From Owenweeksia sp048267305 (lineage in GTDB: Bacteria > Bacteroidota > Bacteroidia > Flavobacteriales > Schleiferiaceae), in NCBI GenBank assembly GCA_048267305.1, contig JBLWXT010000008.1:102696-166695 (forward strand): 64,000 bases of DNA, in the 5' to 3' direction. Position numbers and translations under genes: made by a program. Each line of letters opens with the position of its first letter. The stretch's first letter is position 1. The notes under the pieces were generated by a model that saw only the letters and a program-made list of their open reading frames with translations, ran no database searches and was not told the DNA's origin. This document shows, piece after piece, positions 49,770 through 58,933 of the stretch.

Positions 49770-50457
49770 TCAATTGAAATCAGATAGAGATATACAAAGG
49801 GCCAGCCTCATTTACCTGATGCTGGCCGCTTTGTTTATAGCATCTCTGGTCACCTGCAACCTTATAGCCAATAAGTTTGTGAGAGTTGATTTGGGCTTTG
49901 CCACCTTTAATGTATCCGCAGGGGTTTTGCCTTATCCGCTTACTTTTTTAATTACAGATATACTATCAGAGGTATACGGCCGTAAAAGAACCAATGCCGT
50001 GGTGGCTTCAGGATTTTTTGCAACGCTGTTGGTTTTGCTGATTCTGTATATGGGGCATTCATTTCCGGCCCTGGATAATAGCCCGGTTAGCGAGGAGGAA
50101 TACGCCAGCGTTTTCAGAAATTCATGGCGCGTTATAAGTGCTTCAATGCTGGCCTACCTTGGGGCTCAGTTTCTAGATGTTCGCCTGTTTCACTTTTGGA
50201 AAAGACTCACCAATGGCAAAAAACTCTGGTTCAGAAATAACTTTTCCACCATGATCTCTCAGTTTGTTGATACCGTTTTGGTAACCACCGTTATTTTTAT
50301 CGGGATTGAGGATTTTGAGTTTATCAGTGGACTGATTTGGGACGGATGGCTGTTTAAGGTGCTTTTTGCGGCAGCCGATACTGTGGTGATATACATTGTG
50401 GTTTATTTCTTCAGGAAATCGTTTGGACTGAAAACCGGAGAGGAAATTGAATTTTAG
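49762..50457 (+). CDS. Queuosine precursor transporter (YhhQ/VUT family)
   Basis: 231 residues with about six membrane helices. The N-terminal AALFIASLVTCNLIANKF, GVLPYPLTFLITDILSEVYG and RNNFSTMISQFVDTVLVTT are family signatures of VUT transporters that import preQ0/preQ1 for queuosine modification of tRNA. The start is a TTG at 49762, overlapping the end of sppA by 8 nt; another TTG lies at 49774 but no ATG precedes helix 1. Translational coupling to sppA is likely. No queuosine riboswitch was seen. Confidence 0.9.
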   Translation: MINQLKSDRDIQRASLIYLMLAALFIASLVTCNLIANKFVRVDLGFATFNVSAGVLPYPLTFLITDILSEVYGRKRTNAVVASGFFATLLVLLILYMGHSFPALDNSPVSEEEYASVFRNSWRVISASMLAYLGAQFLDVRLFHFWKRLTNGKKLWFRNNFSTMISQFVDTVLVTTVIFIGIEDFEFISGLIWDGWLFKVLFAAADTVVIYIVVYFFRKSFGLKTGEEIEF

Positions 50458-50459
50458 TT

Positions 50460-51452
50460 ATGGCTAAATCCCTTATTAAAAAGAGCTTTGAAACCGGCTT
50501 TAAGGGGGTGCTCACTGTAGCAGCCGTTTATTTCATTATTACGCGTTTCGGTAATTCTGATTATGAAGGAATTTTTTCCTATCCATGGCATTCAGCAGCT
50601 TTTTATGTTCCCCTGTTTATTGTGCTGTGGGCCCTCAATCTCTTTTTAGATGCCCTTATTTGGAAATCAGTAAACCGCTTTGTTGGTGAGATTTCCATCA
50701 AGCGGGCTTTTAAAACCAACTTTGTGAGCTATGCTCTGGCGTTTATAACTCCCGCCAATAGCGGAGAAGTTGCCGGGCGTTATATTATGCTTCACCACAA
50801 TCAGGATCGTCAAAAAACGCTTTTCCTCATCTTTTGGTCGCACTTCCCCCGCATGGTTATTAAGCTTTTGCTGGGGCTTTCCTCACTATTATTTTTGTCC
50901 GGACTTACAGGTAAAATCGAATGGCCTTTGGTTTATACGGTGCTGCTGCTGGGGATACCTTCGTTATTGCTCTTTTATTTTTTCTTTATCAGAATACAGA
51001 GGTGGCTTCACAGCCGAAATCTTCTTAAAGTGGATTTTTCTAAATACATTTTGAACGACAGGCCGCAGTTTTCCGAAAAGCTGAGATTGAGCCTCCTGGC
51101 TTTGGTGAAGTATATTACCTACAATGCCCAGTTTTTGATTTTGCTGATGATGTGGGGAGGAGTGGAGCTAAGTTTGGAGCTTGCGCTATCCATTATCGTG
51201 TTCTATTTCATTACATCCATAATACCTACTTATGCTGCTGTTGACTTTATTGTAAAAGCAGCATTAGCGATGTATGTTTTTAAGGAAACACTGGCGGATG
51301 AGTCTCTGCTTATAAATGCCTCTTTTATTATCTGGGTATTTAATATTGCCTTGCCGGCATTGGCGGGGGTAGGTATTATTTTAAAGTCAAACCTTACTAC
51401 ATCTATTAAAAAGCGATTTTCACGCGGTAACCCGTATGGGCCCTCACGTTAA
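50460..51452 (+). CDS. Lysylphosphatidylglycerol synthase-like flippase-domain membrane protein
   Basis: 330 residues, about eight membrane helices, of the UPF0104/PF03706 family (the integral membrane half of MprF). Features: FVSYALAFITPANSGEVAGRYI (the conserved 'TPxxxGE' loop) and the C-terminal SIIPTYAAVDFIVKAALAMY. The proteins flip or shield lipids. It has no synthetase domain. It starts 2 nt after the transporter stop (same operon) and its last 47 nt overlap the convergent DUF2797 gene. Confidence 0.82.
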   Translation: MAKSLIKKSFETGFKGVLTVAAVYFIITRFGNSDYEGIFSYPWHSAAFYVPLFIVLWALNLFLDALIWKSVNRFVGEISIKRAFKTNFVSYALAFITPANSGEVAGRYIMLHHNQDRQKTLFLIFWSHFPRMVIKLLLGLSSLLFLSGLTGKIEWPLVYTVLLLGIPSLLLFYFFFIRIQRWLHSRNLLKVDFSKYILNDRPQFSEKLRLSLLALVKYITYNAQFLILLMMWGGVELSLELALSIIVFYFITSIIPTYAAVDFIVKAALAMYVFKETLADESLLINASFIIWVFNIALPALAGVGIILKSNLTTSIKKRFSRGNPYGPSR

Positions 51453-52203
51453 GGGCTGCGCCACCCTCAAAAATCAAGTATTGCCCACGTATGCCTTGTA
51501 GCACGGCTTTAACCTCTGGGTTCTTATCCAGGTTGATACTCTTTACTTTGGTGGGATAATGCTGAACGGGGTATTCCATATGTATAACCTCAGTGTCAGT
51601 GCTTAAAAAATGTTTTAGATTGTCGGGTAAATGAGCCGCTAGTTTTTCCTTTTCCTTTACCAAATCCATTTCGGGATCTTCGTTTTTAAGCATTTTTTGC
51701 CAAACGGTTTTATCGGCAACATGATTTTTCATGGTCACTTCAATGATGCCCGCCTCATATCGGTTGGAGGTTTTTGCAAAAACGATGGCCTCTGATGCAC
51801 CTTGGTCTATCCATCGTGTAGGCATCTGTGCCACTCGTGTTACACCCACTTTTAGTCCTCCACTATTGGCTAAATACACTATGTGAGGTTGTAGTTGATA
51901 CCCTTTTTCAAAAGCCAGATCGCGGTCTTCTACGCCATCCTGGGCACGGCTGAGTTCGGGTCTGATAATACTTTCGCCAGCCATTGGGCTTGTAAAGAAG
52001 CAGTTGCGGCAAAAACCCATGCGGTATAAATCTTTAAATTGATTTCCACATGATATACAATACTTCTCATTCTGAAATTGTATAGTAATTTCACGCCCCA
52101 CTAAGGGATTAAATTTTATAAAATCTACATCAGTAGTCATCAGGTAGTTTACCTTGCCATTGAGGTAAGCTGGCATCTTTGAAAGAGTAGAAAGTAATTC
52201 CAT
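51406..52203 (-). CDS. DUF2797 family protein
   Basis: 265 residues. N-terminal zinc-ribbon-like CISCGNQF...GFCRNCFF (four cysteines), followed by a GIY-YIG-like fold in PHIVYLANSGGLKVGVTRVAQMPTRWIDQGA and ANR-type arginines (KTSNRYEAGIIE). This corresponds to DUF2797, found in Bacteroidota and Actinobacteria; the zinc-ribbon plus GIY-YIG suggests nucleic-acid binding, function unknown. Its 3' end overlaps the convergent membrane gene by 47 nt. Confidence 0.8.
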   Translation of the reverse strand: MELLSTLSKMPAYLNGKVNYLMTTDVDFIKFNPLVGREITIQFQNEKYCISCGNQFKDLYRMGFCRNCFFTSPMAGESIIRPELSRAQDGVEDRDLAFEKGYQLQPHIVYLANSGGLKVGVTRVAQMPTRWIDQGASEAIVFAKTSNRYEAGIIEVTMKNHVADKTVWQKMLKNEDPEMDLVKEKEKLAAHLPDNLKHFLSTDTEVIHMEYPVQHYPTKVKSINLDKNPEVKAVLQGIRGQYLIFEGGAALNVRAHTGYRVKIAF

Positions 52204-52242
52204 TTTCCTAAAATTGTATTTTTAAAGCTCAAACCAACCAAC

Positions 52243-53778
52243 ATGAAGATTGATTTAGTCAACTCATTTATTAGCTGGCGGATGAAAAAACGCTTTCATC
52301 AGATCGAGCTTTTTATGAAATATCCTCACGAAGTTCAACGTGAGACATTGTTTGATTTACTTGATACCGCCAAAAGTACGGAATGGGGAAGGAGATATGG
52401 TTTTGAAGATATCAATTCCTATGAAGAATTTAAGTCTCGTGTGCCCCTGCATTACTACGAGTCTATAATAGGAGAGGTAAACAGGCTAAGAGCCGGAGAG
52501 TCCAATATCATGTGGCCCGGTGAAATTAAGTGGTTTGCCAAATCAAGCGGTACCACTGATGCCAAAAGCAAGTTTATTCCTGTTTCATCAGAGGCGATTG
52601 AAGAATGTCACTTTAAGGGAGGAAAGGATTTGCTGAGCCTGTATTGCAACAACAAACCCGAAACCGAGGTTTTTTCGGGTATGAGCCTGCGGTTGGGTGG
52701 AAGTACATTCGTTAATGATTCTGATAACCAAAGTTATTATGGTGATGTATCGGCAATTATTATCGAGAATCTGCCGTTTTGGGTGGAGATGCGAAGCACC
52801 CCCAATAACAAAATCAGCCTCATGAATGAGTGGGAAACCAAGATTGAGGCCATTGCAAATACCACTATTAAGGAAGACGTAACAAGCCTTGCCGGTGTTC
52901 CGAGCTGGATGTTGATACTTGCCCGTAAAGTTTTGGAAAAAACCAATAGCAGCAACCTGCTGGAAGTATGGCCCAATCTGGAACTCTACATGCACGGTGG
53001 TGTTAATTTCAATCCCTATCGAAAGCAATTTGAAGATATCATTCCTCAAAATTCAGGCTTCACCTTTATGGAAACCTACAATGCCTCCGAAGGCTTTTTT
53101 GGTATACAGGATGAGATGGATAGTGATTCACTTTTATTAATGCTCGACTTTGGGATTTTCTATGAGTTTATTCCCATGAGCCAGTTTAAAGGTGAGGAAT
53201 CTGAAGCCATTTCACTTGATCAGGTGAAGGAAGGGGAGAACTATGCCATTGTTATTTCCACCAATGGTGGCTTATGGCGCTACATTTTGGGCGATACCAT
53301 TAAGTTTACCAGTATCTCACCCTATCGCATTCAGGTTACAGGGCGTACCAAGCATTTTATTAACGCCTTTGGAGAAGAGGTGATAATTGAAAATACCGAG
53401 GCCGCATTGAATGAGGCATGCCGCGTTACCGGAGCAGCTGTATTGGATTATACTGCGGCACCCGTATATATGAGTGATAATGATGCCGGTGCCCATGAGT
53501 GGATTATTGAGTTTTCCAAAACCCCTGAAAATGTGGATCACTTTATGGAAATAGTGGATGGAAAAATAAAGGAGCTGAACAGTGATTACGAAGCCAAGCG
53601 ATATAAAGACATGGCCTTGAGGCCGCCAATACTACACGTGGCGCGCGAAAATCTTTTTTATGACTGGCTCAAAAATAAGGGTAAGCTTGGCGGGCAGCAC
53701 AAGGTGCCTCGTTTATCCAATAATCGCCATCATCTTGAAGAGTTGCTTCAGATGAACGCTTTACAAGCAGTGGGATGA
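52243..53778 (+). CDS. GH3 auxin-responsive promoter family acyl-adenylating enzyme
   Basis: 511 residues, usual bacterial GH3 length. WFAKSSGTTDAKSKFIP is the ATP-binding P-loop-like motif of the adenylate-forming superfamily, FMETYNASEGFFG the second, and WRYILGDTIKFT and KHFINAFGEEV the third (with lysine near 505 in LGGQHKVPRL). In plants GH3 enzymes conjugate amino acids to carboxylates; bacterial ones are of unknown substrate. Followed by a gene overlapping it by 4 nt. Confidence 0.9.
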   Translation: MKIDLVNSFISWRMKKRFHQIELFMKYPHEVQRETLFDLLDTAKSTEWGRRYGFEDINSYEEFKSRVPLHYYESIIGEVNRLRAGESNIMWPGEIKWFAKSSGTTDAKSKFIPVSSEAIEECHFKGGKDLLSLYCNNKPETEVFSGMSLRLGGSTFVNDSDNQSYYGDVSAIIIENLPFWVEMRSTPNNKISLMNEWETKIEAIANTTIKEDVTSLAGVPSWMLILARKVLEKTNSSNLLEVWPNLELYMHGGVNFNPYRKQFEDIIPQNSGFTFMETYNASEGFFGIQDEMDSDSLLLMLDFGIFYEFIPMSQFKGEESEAISLDQVKEGENYAIVISTNGGLWRYILGDTIKFTSISPYRIQVTGRTKHFINAFGEEVIIENTEAALNEACRVTGAAVLDYTAAPVYMSDNDAGAHEWIIEFSKTPENVDHFMEIVDGKIKELNSDYEAKRYKDMALRPPILHVARENLFYDWLKNKGKLGGQHKVPRLSNNRHHLEELLQMNALQAVG

Positions 53779-54572
53779 AGCTTCTGTTTTCTGTGCTTGG
53801 TGCATTGCTTCTGAGCTTTTTGCCTCCCCTGCAGCTGAAGTATGAGCTGGAGAAAGTTATTCCCGCCAAGGATGTTGACTGCTTTAGCGTAGATCAGTTT
53901 AAGAATATCTATTTGGTAAAGGGCAATGAGCTGATAAAATACGATCATCAGGCCAAACAGCTTTATTCATTTAGTAATCCCATACTTGGGGATATCTATA
54001 AAGTGGATGCTCGCAATGCTCTTAATCCCTATATTTTTTACAGAGATGTAAATCAATTGGTAATTGTTGATAATCGATTAAACTCATCCACAGCACTGAA
54101 TTTTACCGATTACGGCTTTTTGGATGTTCGGTTTGTTTCCTTCTCCGATCAAAACAATGTTTGGTTTTATGATCAGGCAACGGATAAGATTTACCGCTTT
54201 AATATGCAGCGAAACAAGGTGAGTAACAAAAGCCTGAATATTACCCAGATCAGTGGTAGCGAAAATTTGCCTGGAGATATGGTGAGCACCATTGATCAGG
54301 TGTTTTTAAATGTGCCTGATAAGGGGATTTTTGTGTTTGATGCGGTTGGGGCATATCAAAAACTAATCCCGCTAAAAGGGGTAAAGGCATTTGATGTACA
54401 AAAGAAAAAGCTTTATGCTATTCAGGATAGCGTAGCTGTTTCCTATGATTTACTCACTTCTGGCATATCTCTGATTCCTATAGATGTTTCTGAAGTAAAG
54501 TCGTTGAAGGCCGAGGCAGACAGGCTTTTTATGCTTGCGCCAGATGAGCTGCGCATTTACCGGCATAAATAG
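53775..54572 (+). CDS. Hypothetical exported beta-propeller-like protein
   Basis: 265 residues. Signal sequence 1-18, then a repeating pattern of about 40 residues with strands and Asp/Asn-rich turns (FYRDVNQLVIVDNR, NNVWFYDQATDKIYRFN, QVFLNVPDKGIFVFDAV, LPDELRIYRH), suggesting a small beta-propeller. No catalytic motif. Starts 4 nt inside the end of the GH3 gene (ATGA overlap), so it is translationally coupled and may work with it. Confidence 0.65.
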   Translation: MKLLFSVLGALLLSFLPPLQLKYELEKVIPAKDVDCFSVDQFKNIYLVKGNELIKYDHQAKQLYSFSNPILGDIYKVDARNALNPYIFYRDVNQLVIVDNRLNSSTALNFTDYGFLDVRFVSFSDQNNVWFYDQATDKIYRFNMQRNKVSNKSLNITQISGSENLPGDMVSTIDQVFLNVPDKGIFVFDAVGAYQKLIPLKGVKAFDVQKKKLYAIQDSVAVSYDLLTSGISLIPIDVSEVKSLKAEADRLFMLAPDELRIYRHK

Positions 54573-54615
54573 GAGGGAGCTGTAAAACGCATCCTTCTTA
54601 ACTCATCAAAAATGG

Positions 54616-54623
54616 TAGATTTG
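54616..54623 (+). promoter_or_regulatory. Bacteroidota -7 box (TAGATTTG)
   Basis: Exact TAnnTTTG match 66 nt before the second deoxynucleoside kinase. The -33 region has TTC rather than TTG at the expected spacing. Confidence 0.4.
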
Positions 54624-54688
54624 CAGCGGAAAAATTTTAGGGCTCCTGGTTTTGTTGGGCCCCGCTAATCCTTAATTCCAGAAGACTT

Positions 54689-55303
54689 ATGCACATTGCT
54701 GTTTCCGGTAATATTGGTTCCGGTAAAACCACTTTAACAACACTGTTAGGCAAACATTATAACTGGGAACCTGAGTATGAAGAGGTGGACAATAATCCCT
54801 ATCTGGATGATTTTTATCGCGAAATGCAACGCTGGTCTTTCAATCTGCAGATTTTCTTTTTGAATTCACGCTTTCGTCAGGTAAAGGAAATTCACGATTC
54901 TGGCAGAGATGTGATTCAAGACAGAACCATTTATGAGGATGCGCACATTTTTGCGCCCAACCTACACGCCATGGGGCTTATGCCCAGCCGCGATTATGAA
55001 AACTACCTTTCGCTTTTCCGCCTGATGGAATCCTTTATTAAACCACCGGATTTGCTAATCTATCTGCGTGCTTCCATCCCTACCCTGGTGGATCAAATAC
55101 AAAAGCGTGGCCGTGATTATGAAAACAACATTCGCCTGGATTATCTGAACCGCCTGAACGAGCGCTATGAGGCGTGGATTAGCGGTTACGACAAGGGAAA
55201 CCTTTTGGTAATAAATGTAGATGAGAACAAGTTTGCCGTTGATCCGGAGGACTTGGGTAAAATCATCAACAGGATTGACGCTCAGTTGAACGGGTTGTTT
55301 TAG
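54689..55303 (+). CDS. Deoxynucleoside kinase family protein (second)
   Basis: 204 residues of the dNK family. P-loop GNIGSGKTT (residues 6-14), EVDNNPYLDDFY for the substrate helix, VIQDRTIYEDA with the classic DRT/DRS substrate motif, and QIQKRGRDYENNIRLDYL for the lid arginines. Phosphorylates deoxyadenosine/deoxyguanosine-type substrates. It is 24-30% similar by eye to the first copy at 46804, and is not next to it. Has its own -7 box upstream. Confidence 0.9.
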   Translation: MHIAVSGNIGSGKTTLTTLLGKHYNWEPEYEEVDNNPYLDDFYREMQRWSFNLQIFFLNSRFRQVKEIHDSGRDVIQDRTIYEDAHIFAPNLHAMGLMPSRDYENYLSLFRLMESFIKPPDLLIYLRASIPTLVDQIQKRGRDYENNIRLDYLNRLNERYEAWISGYDKGNLLVINVDENKFAVDPEDLGKIINRIDAQLNGLF

Positions 55304-55368
55304 TAGTTGTTAGAGGCTTAAGCTACTTACAATCACATACTTTCCTTCTGTAGTAGTTATTAGAGGCT
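55301..55368 (+). repeat. Imperfect 18-nt direct repeat
   Basis: TAGTAGTTGTTAGAGGCT (55301-55318) and TAGTAGTTATTAGAGGCT (55351-55368), one mismatch, 50 nt apart. The first starts at the stop codon of the kinase. Confidence 0.45.
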
Positions 55369-55446
55369 GGCAAGGGCTCACACCCCTTGTATCACCTAAT
55401 GCAGTGTTTCCTGGTTATAGTTTTGATGATTAACTCTGGTCAAAGG

Positions 55447-56235
55447 TTAGCTTTTGTGTGCCTTTGGTTTGAAAATATTTTTGAGGAGTTCCATGTTGCC
55501 ATTTCCAATTACAGATCTAACAAAGAGTTTTATATAGGTAAGTGTTGGTAATTCACCTCTTTTTATACGTTCTATCTTCTTAAGAAGGTCATCTACGCCT
55601 TTGGCTTTAGCAGCAAATAGTTCGGGATGCACTACGTTTTTCAGTACATTTTTCTGATATAAACCTGATGGTTGAAAGCCTTCTGGGGCAAAGAGGAGCA
55701 TATTTTGTTTGTACCACCAAAATATTTTTGGATTGTTCCAAAAAACAGGGCGCAGTATGTCGTGAGGCACATATCCGTGCTTAGAAAACTTTTCTATCCA
55801 ATAGCTATTCCATTGCTCGTTAATGTGGTTTTGGCCTCCTTGTAGTGGTATTGCGGCTGAAAAAACGATAAGCTTTCCTGCCTTAACCAGGTTCTTTACA
55901 AACACATCAGCAGCATCGGGTGAAAGGTGTTCAGCTACCTCCAGGCTCAGCACCAGGTCGTAGTAGTCTGCTAAATCGATTTCCTCCTCCAGGTTACACT
56001 CCATAAACTCACCTTCGCTCAGAAACTGGTTCATTAATGTTTTGTTTGCCCAGGGGCCGTCCAGTCCAAGAACCTTAGAAACACCATGTTCTTTAAACAC
56101 ATGTAAAAATGTACCTAATCCACATCCAACATCCACCACGCTTTGGGGTTTAAATGATTTCAGGAGTACCGGTACAATTTCCGAAGGTGCTGTAAGGTTA
56201 TGGACGTTTTCTTCGTGTATATATTTTGGCTGCAT
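55447..56235 (-). CDS. SAM-dependent methyltransferase
   Basis: 262 residues from ATG at 56235 (an upstream in-frame start adds 14 residues with no homology-like feature). The motif I VVDVGCGLGTFLHVFKEHG is a class I methyltransferase glycine-rich loop, GLDGPW is the acidic end of strand 2, and YYDLVLSLEVAEHL is motif IV/post-I. The middle part contains QGGQNHINEQWNSYWIE, common in small-molecule or polysaccharide methyltransferases. The acceptor is unknown. Transcribed in the same direction as, and downstream from, the pyrophosphatase across a terminator. Confidence 0.82.
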   Translation of the reverse strand: MQPKYIHEENVHNLTAPSEIVPVLLKSFKPQSVVDVGCGLGTFLHVFKEHGVSKVLGLDGPWANKTLMNQFLSEGEFMECNLEEEIDLADYYDLVLSLEVAEHLSPDAADVFVKNLVKAGKLIVFSAAIPLQGGQNHINEQWNSYWIEKFSKHGYVPHDILRPVFWNNPKIFWWYKQNMLLFAPEGFQPSGLYQKNVLKNVVHPELFAAKAKGVDDLLKKIERIKRGELPTLTYIKLFVRSVIGNGNMELLKNIFKPKAHKS

Positions 56236-56280
56236 GTCTGCAAAAATAGTTTCCCCGGGCAGGACGATTGATACCAAATA

Positions 56281-56316
56281 AAAAAATCCCCAATAAACCT
56301 TGGCTTATTGGGGATT
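56281..56316 (-). terminator. Rho-independent terminator of hppA
   Basis: AATCCCCAATAA/TTATTGGGGATT stem; on the minus strand it ends in TTTTTTTA. Confidence 0.85.
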
Positions 56317-56338
56317 CAGCATCTTAAAAGGGTTGAAG

Positions 56339-58861
56339 CTAAGCCCTTGCTGTAATTTTAATGGTGGCGTTGGTGCCGGCAGCATCTGTTAAAGTAACCT
56401 CGCCAATGGCAGGGATTCTTTGTCCATTGCTGGATACCAGAAAGCCTTCACCTGAAAAGGTTTTATCGCCCGTTTGATGCATAAAGGGGCCTTCAAACCA
56501 GGGCTGTTCCATTGGGCGATTTACAATCATACTCACCTCGTCAGCATTCATTTCAACGCGAACATCTCTTATGCCTTTAGGCTCTTCATTTACATGGAAT
56601 TCCACAAAACGTATAGCGATAGGCTCATTTGCCACTCCTTCCACAATCAGGTTTCCTGACTCGATATGCTCATAAGTGTAATTACGGCCTTCTTCCAGCT
56701 GTAATGTGTTTGAAGAATGAGATGATACACCGCCTTCAACACCGATATGCGGAGCGATTACCAAAGAAACAATACTCATCAACTTGATAAGGATGTTCAT
56801 AGAAGGACCAGAAGTATCTTTAAAAGGATCACCAACAGTATCACCGGTTACAGAAGCCTTGTGGGGCTCAGAACCCTTGTATTCCATTACACCATTAATC
56901 ATTACACCTTTCTCAAAGGATTTTTTAGCGTTATCCCAGGCACCACCGGCATTGTTTTGGAAAATACCCATCAACACACCACTTACAGTTACACCGGCCA
57001 AAAGACCACCCAACATTTCTGCGGAGGAAGTCTCAGGGAAAACACCTTTAAAACCAAAACCAACAAGTACCGGAGTAATAAGGGCAATAGCACCAGGTAA
57101 CATCATTTCGCGGATAGAGGCTTTTGTAGAGATCTCCACACACTTTTCATACTCTGGCTTAGCCTTGTACTCCATAATGCCCGGAATCTCCTTAAACTGG
57201 CGTCTAACCTCATGTACCATTGCCATAGCGGCACGGCCCACAGCAGAAATAGCAAGGGAAGAGAAGATGAAAGGAATCATACCTCCCACAAATAGCATGG
57301 CTAATACGGGGGCTTTATAAATATCAATACTATCAATGCCGGCAATACCTACAAAGGCAGCGAAAAGAGCAAGTGCAGTAAGAGCAGCAGAAGCAATGGC
57401 AAAACCTTTTCCTGTAGCAGCTGTAGTATTACCCACTGCATCAAGATTGTCGGTACGGCCTCTCACTTCTTCAGGTAACTGGCTCATTTCAGCAATACCA
57501 CCCGCGTTATCCGCGATAGGGCCAAAGGCATCAATAGCCAATTGCATGGCTGTAGTGGCCATCATACCGGCAGCGGCAATAGCCACACCGTATAATCCTG
57601 CGAAAGAATAAGAGAATATAATACCAGCAGCTAGAATAAGGATAGGCGCAACGGTAGATTGCATACCCATAGCCAATCCACCAATGATGTTGGTTGCATG
57701 ACCAGTAGAAGACTGATTAACGATAGAAAGTACAGGCTTTTTACCCATGGCCGTGTAAAACTCAGTTACCCAGCTCATCAGTGCACCAACTATAGAACCT
57801 ACCAAAATCGCCCAGAATACGTCCATGTTTGAAAATTCATAACCTCTAAGATTAAGAGATTCAGGAAGCATCCACAAACAAAGTGGGTAAGAGGCGATAA
57901 CTACCATAATGATAGAAGACCAGTTACCCATGTTAAGTGCTTTCTGCACCGAACTGTTTTCTCCGCTAATGCGAACCAACGCCATGGAGATGATAGAGAA
58001 TATAAGTCCTAAACCTGCAATTACCATTGGTAAAAGGATAGGAGCCATTCCATTAAAATTGTCAACTGAATTAATCTCCTGACCCAAAACCATGGTGGCC
58101 AGGATAGTTGCCACATACGAACCGAAAAGGTCAGCGCCCATACCGGCAACATCACCTACGTTATCACCTACGTTATCGGCAATGGTAGCAGGGTTTCTAA
58201 TATCATCTTCCGGGATACCGGCTTCTACCTTACCTACAAGGTCGGCACCTACGTCAGCGGCTTTGGTGTAAATACCACCACCCACACGGGCGAAAAGGGC
58301 AATACTCTCAGCACCCAGTGAAAATCCGGCCAATACCTCAATGGCGGTTTTCATTTCATGGCCTGTCATGGCAGCACCTTCTGGCACAAAGTAGTTGTAG
58401 AATACTATGAATAAGCTACCCATACCAATTACGGCCAGACCAGCAACACCAAGACCCATTACGGAGCCACCGGTGAAAGAAACTTTAAGTGCTTTAACAA
58501 GACTTGTACGAGCAGCTTGGGTAGTACGTACGTTTGATTTGGTTGCGATGCGCATTCCAATAAATCCGGCTAAAGCCGAAAGCACAGCGCCAATTACAAA
58601 GGCAATGGCAATTACCGGGCTCGAATGTTCTACCAAGGTACCTGACCAGGCTAACAATATAGCTGCAATGATCACAAAATAGCTCATTACCTTCCACTCT
58701 GCTTTAAGGAAAGACATGGCGCCATCGGCTATGTAGCCTGCAAGCTCCTTCATTTTATCATCACCTTCATCTTGCTTAGTTACCCATGCAGATTTAATAA
58801 GCATTACAATAATTCCAATAAGCCCTAAGGCAGGCACTAGATAAATTAACCAGTCGTTCAT
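56339..58861 (-). CDS. hppA: Membrane-bound sodium-translocating pyrophosphatase with C-terminal extension
   Basis: 840 residues; the integral enzyme occupies about 1-705 with some 16 helices. Catalytic motif DVGADLVGKVEAGIPEDDIRNP, then NVGDVAGMGADLF; a second acidic triad in GDTVGDPFKDTSGP. NTTAATGKG (near residue 475) has Ala where K+-independent enzymes have Lys, so it is the K+-dependent, Na+-pumping class. It hydrolyses cytoplasmic pyrophosphate and exports Na+. Residues ~706-840 form an extra soluble beta-rich domain not found in common pyrophosphatases. A good promoter lies upstream and a terminator downstream. Confidence 0.95.
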   Translation of the reverse strand: MNDWLIYLVPALGLIGIIVMLIKSAWVTKQDEGDDKMKELAGYIADGAMSFLKAEWKVMSYFVIIAAILLAWSGTLVEHSSPVIAIAFVIGAVLSALAGFIGMRIATKSNVRTTQAARTSLVKALKVSFTGGSVMGLGVAGLAVIGMGSLFIVFYNYFVPEGAAMTGHEMKTAIEVLAGFSLGAESIALFARVGGGIYTKAADVGADLVGKVEAGIPEDDIRNPATIADNVGDNVGDVAGMGADLFGSYVATILATMVLGQEINSVDNFNGMAPILLPMVIAGLGLIFSIISMALVRISGENSSVQKALNMGNWSSIIMVVIASYPLCLWMLPESLNLRGYEFSNMDVFWAILVGSIVGALMSWVTEFYTAMGKKPVLSIVNQSSTGHATNIIGGLAMGMQSTVAPILILAAGIIFSYSFAGLYGVAIAAAGMMATTAMQLAIDAFGPIADNAGGIAEMSQLPEEVRGRTDNLDAVGNTTAATGKGFAIASAALTALALFAAFVGIAGIDSIDIYKAPVLAMLFVGGMIPFIFSSLAISAVGRAAMAMVHEVRRQFKEIPGIMEYKAKPEYEKCVEISTKASIREMMLPGAIALITPVLVGFGFKGVFPETSSAEMLGGLLAGVTVSGVLMGIFQNNAGGAWDNAKKSFEKGVMINGVMEYKGSEPHKASVTGDTVGDPFKDTSGPSMNILIKLMSIVSLVIAPHIGVEGGVSSHSSNTLQLEEGRNYTYEHIESGNLIVEGVANEPIAIRFVEFHVNEEPKGIRDVRVEMNADEVSMIVNRPMEQPWFEGPFMHQTGDKTFSGEGFLVSSNGQRIPAIGEVTLTDAAGTNATIKITARA

Positions 58862-58902
58862 GTGGTAAGTGTGTTGATTGTCAAATTTTTATAATAGGGG
58901 CG

Positions 58903-58933
58903 CAAAAGTAAGCCAAAAAGTGTTTTGGGCAAA
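58903..58933 (-). promoter_or_regulatory. Promoter of hppA (-33 TTTG, N19, -7 TACTTTTG)
   Basis: Complete match to the Bacteroidota sigma consensus: TTTG, 19-nt spacer, TACTTTTG, about 42 nt before the start codon. The best promoter in the window. Confidence 0.7.

Noticed and set aside
57336..57611. Plus-strand frames over hppA
   Set aside because: Low-complexity antisense of a well-supported gene; Ala-rich composition is explained by membrane helices.
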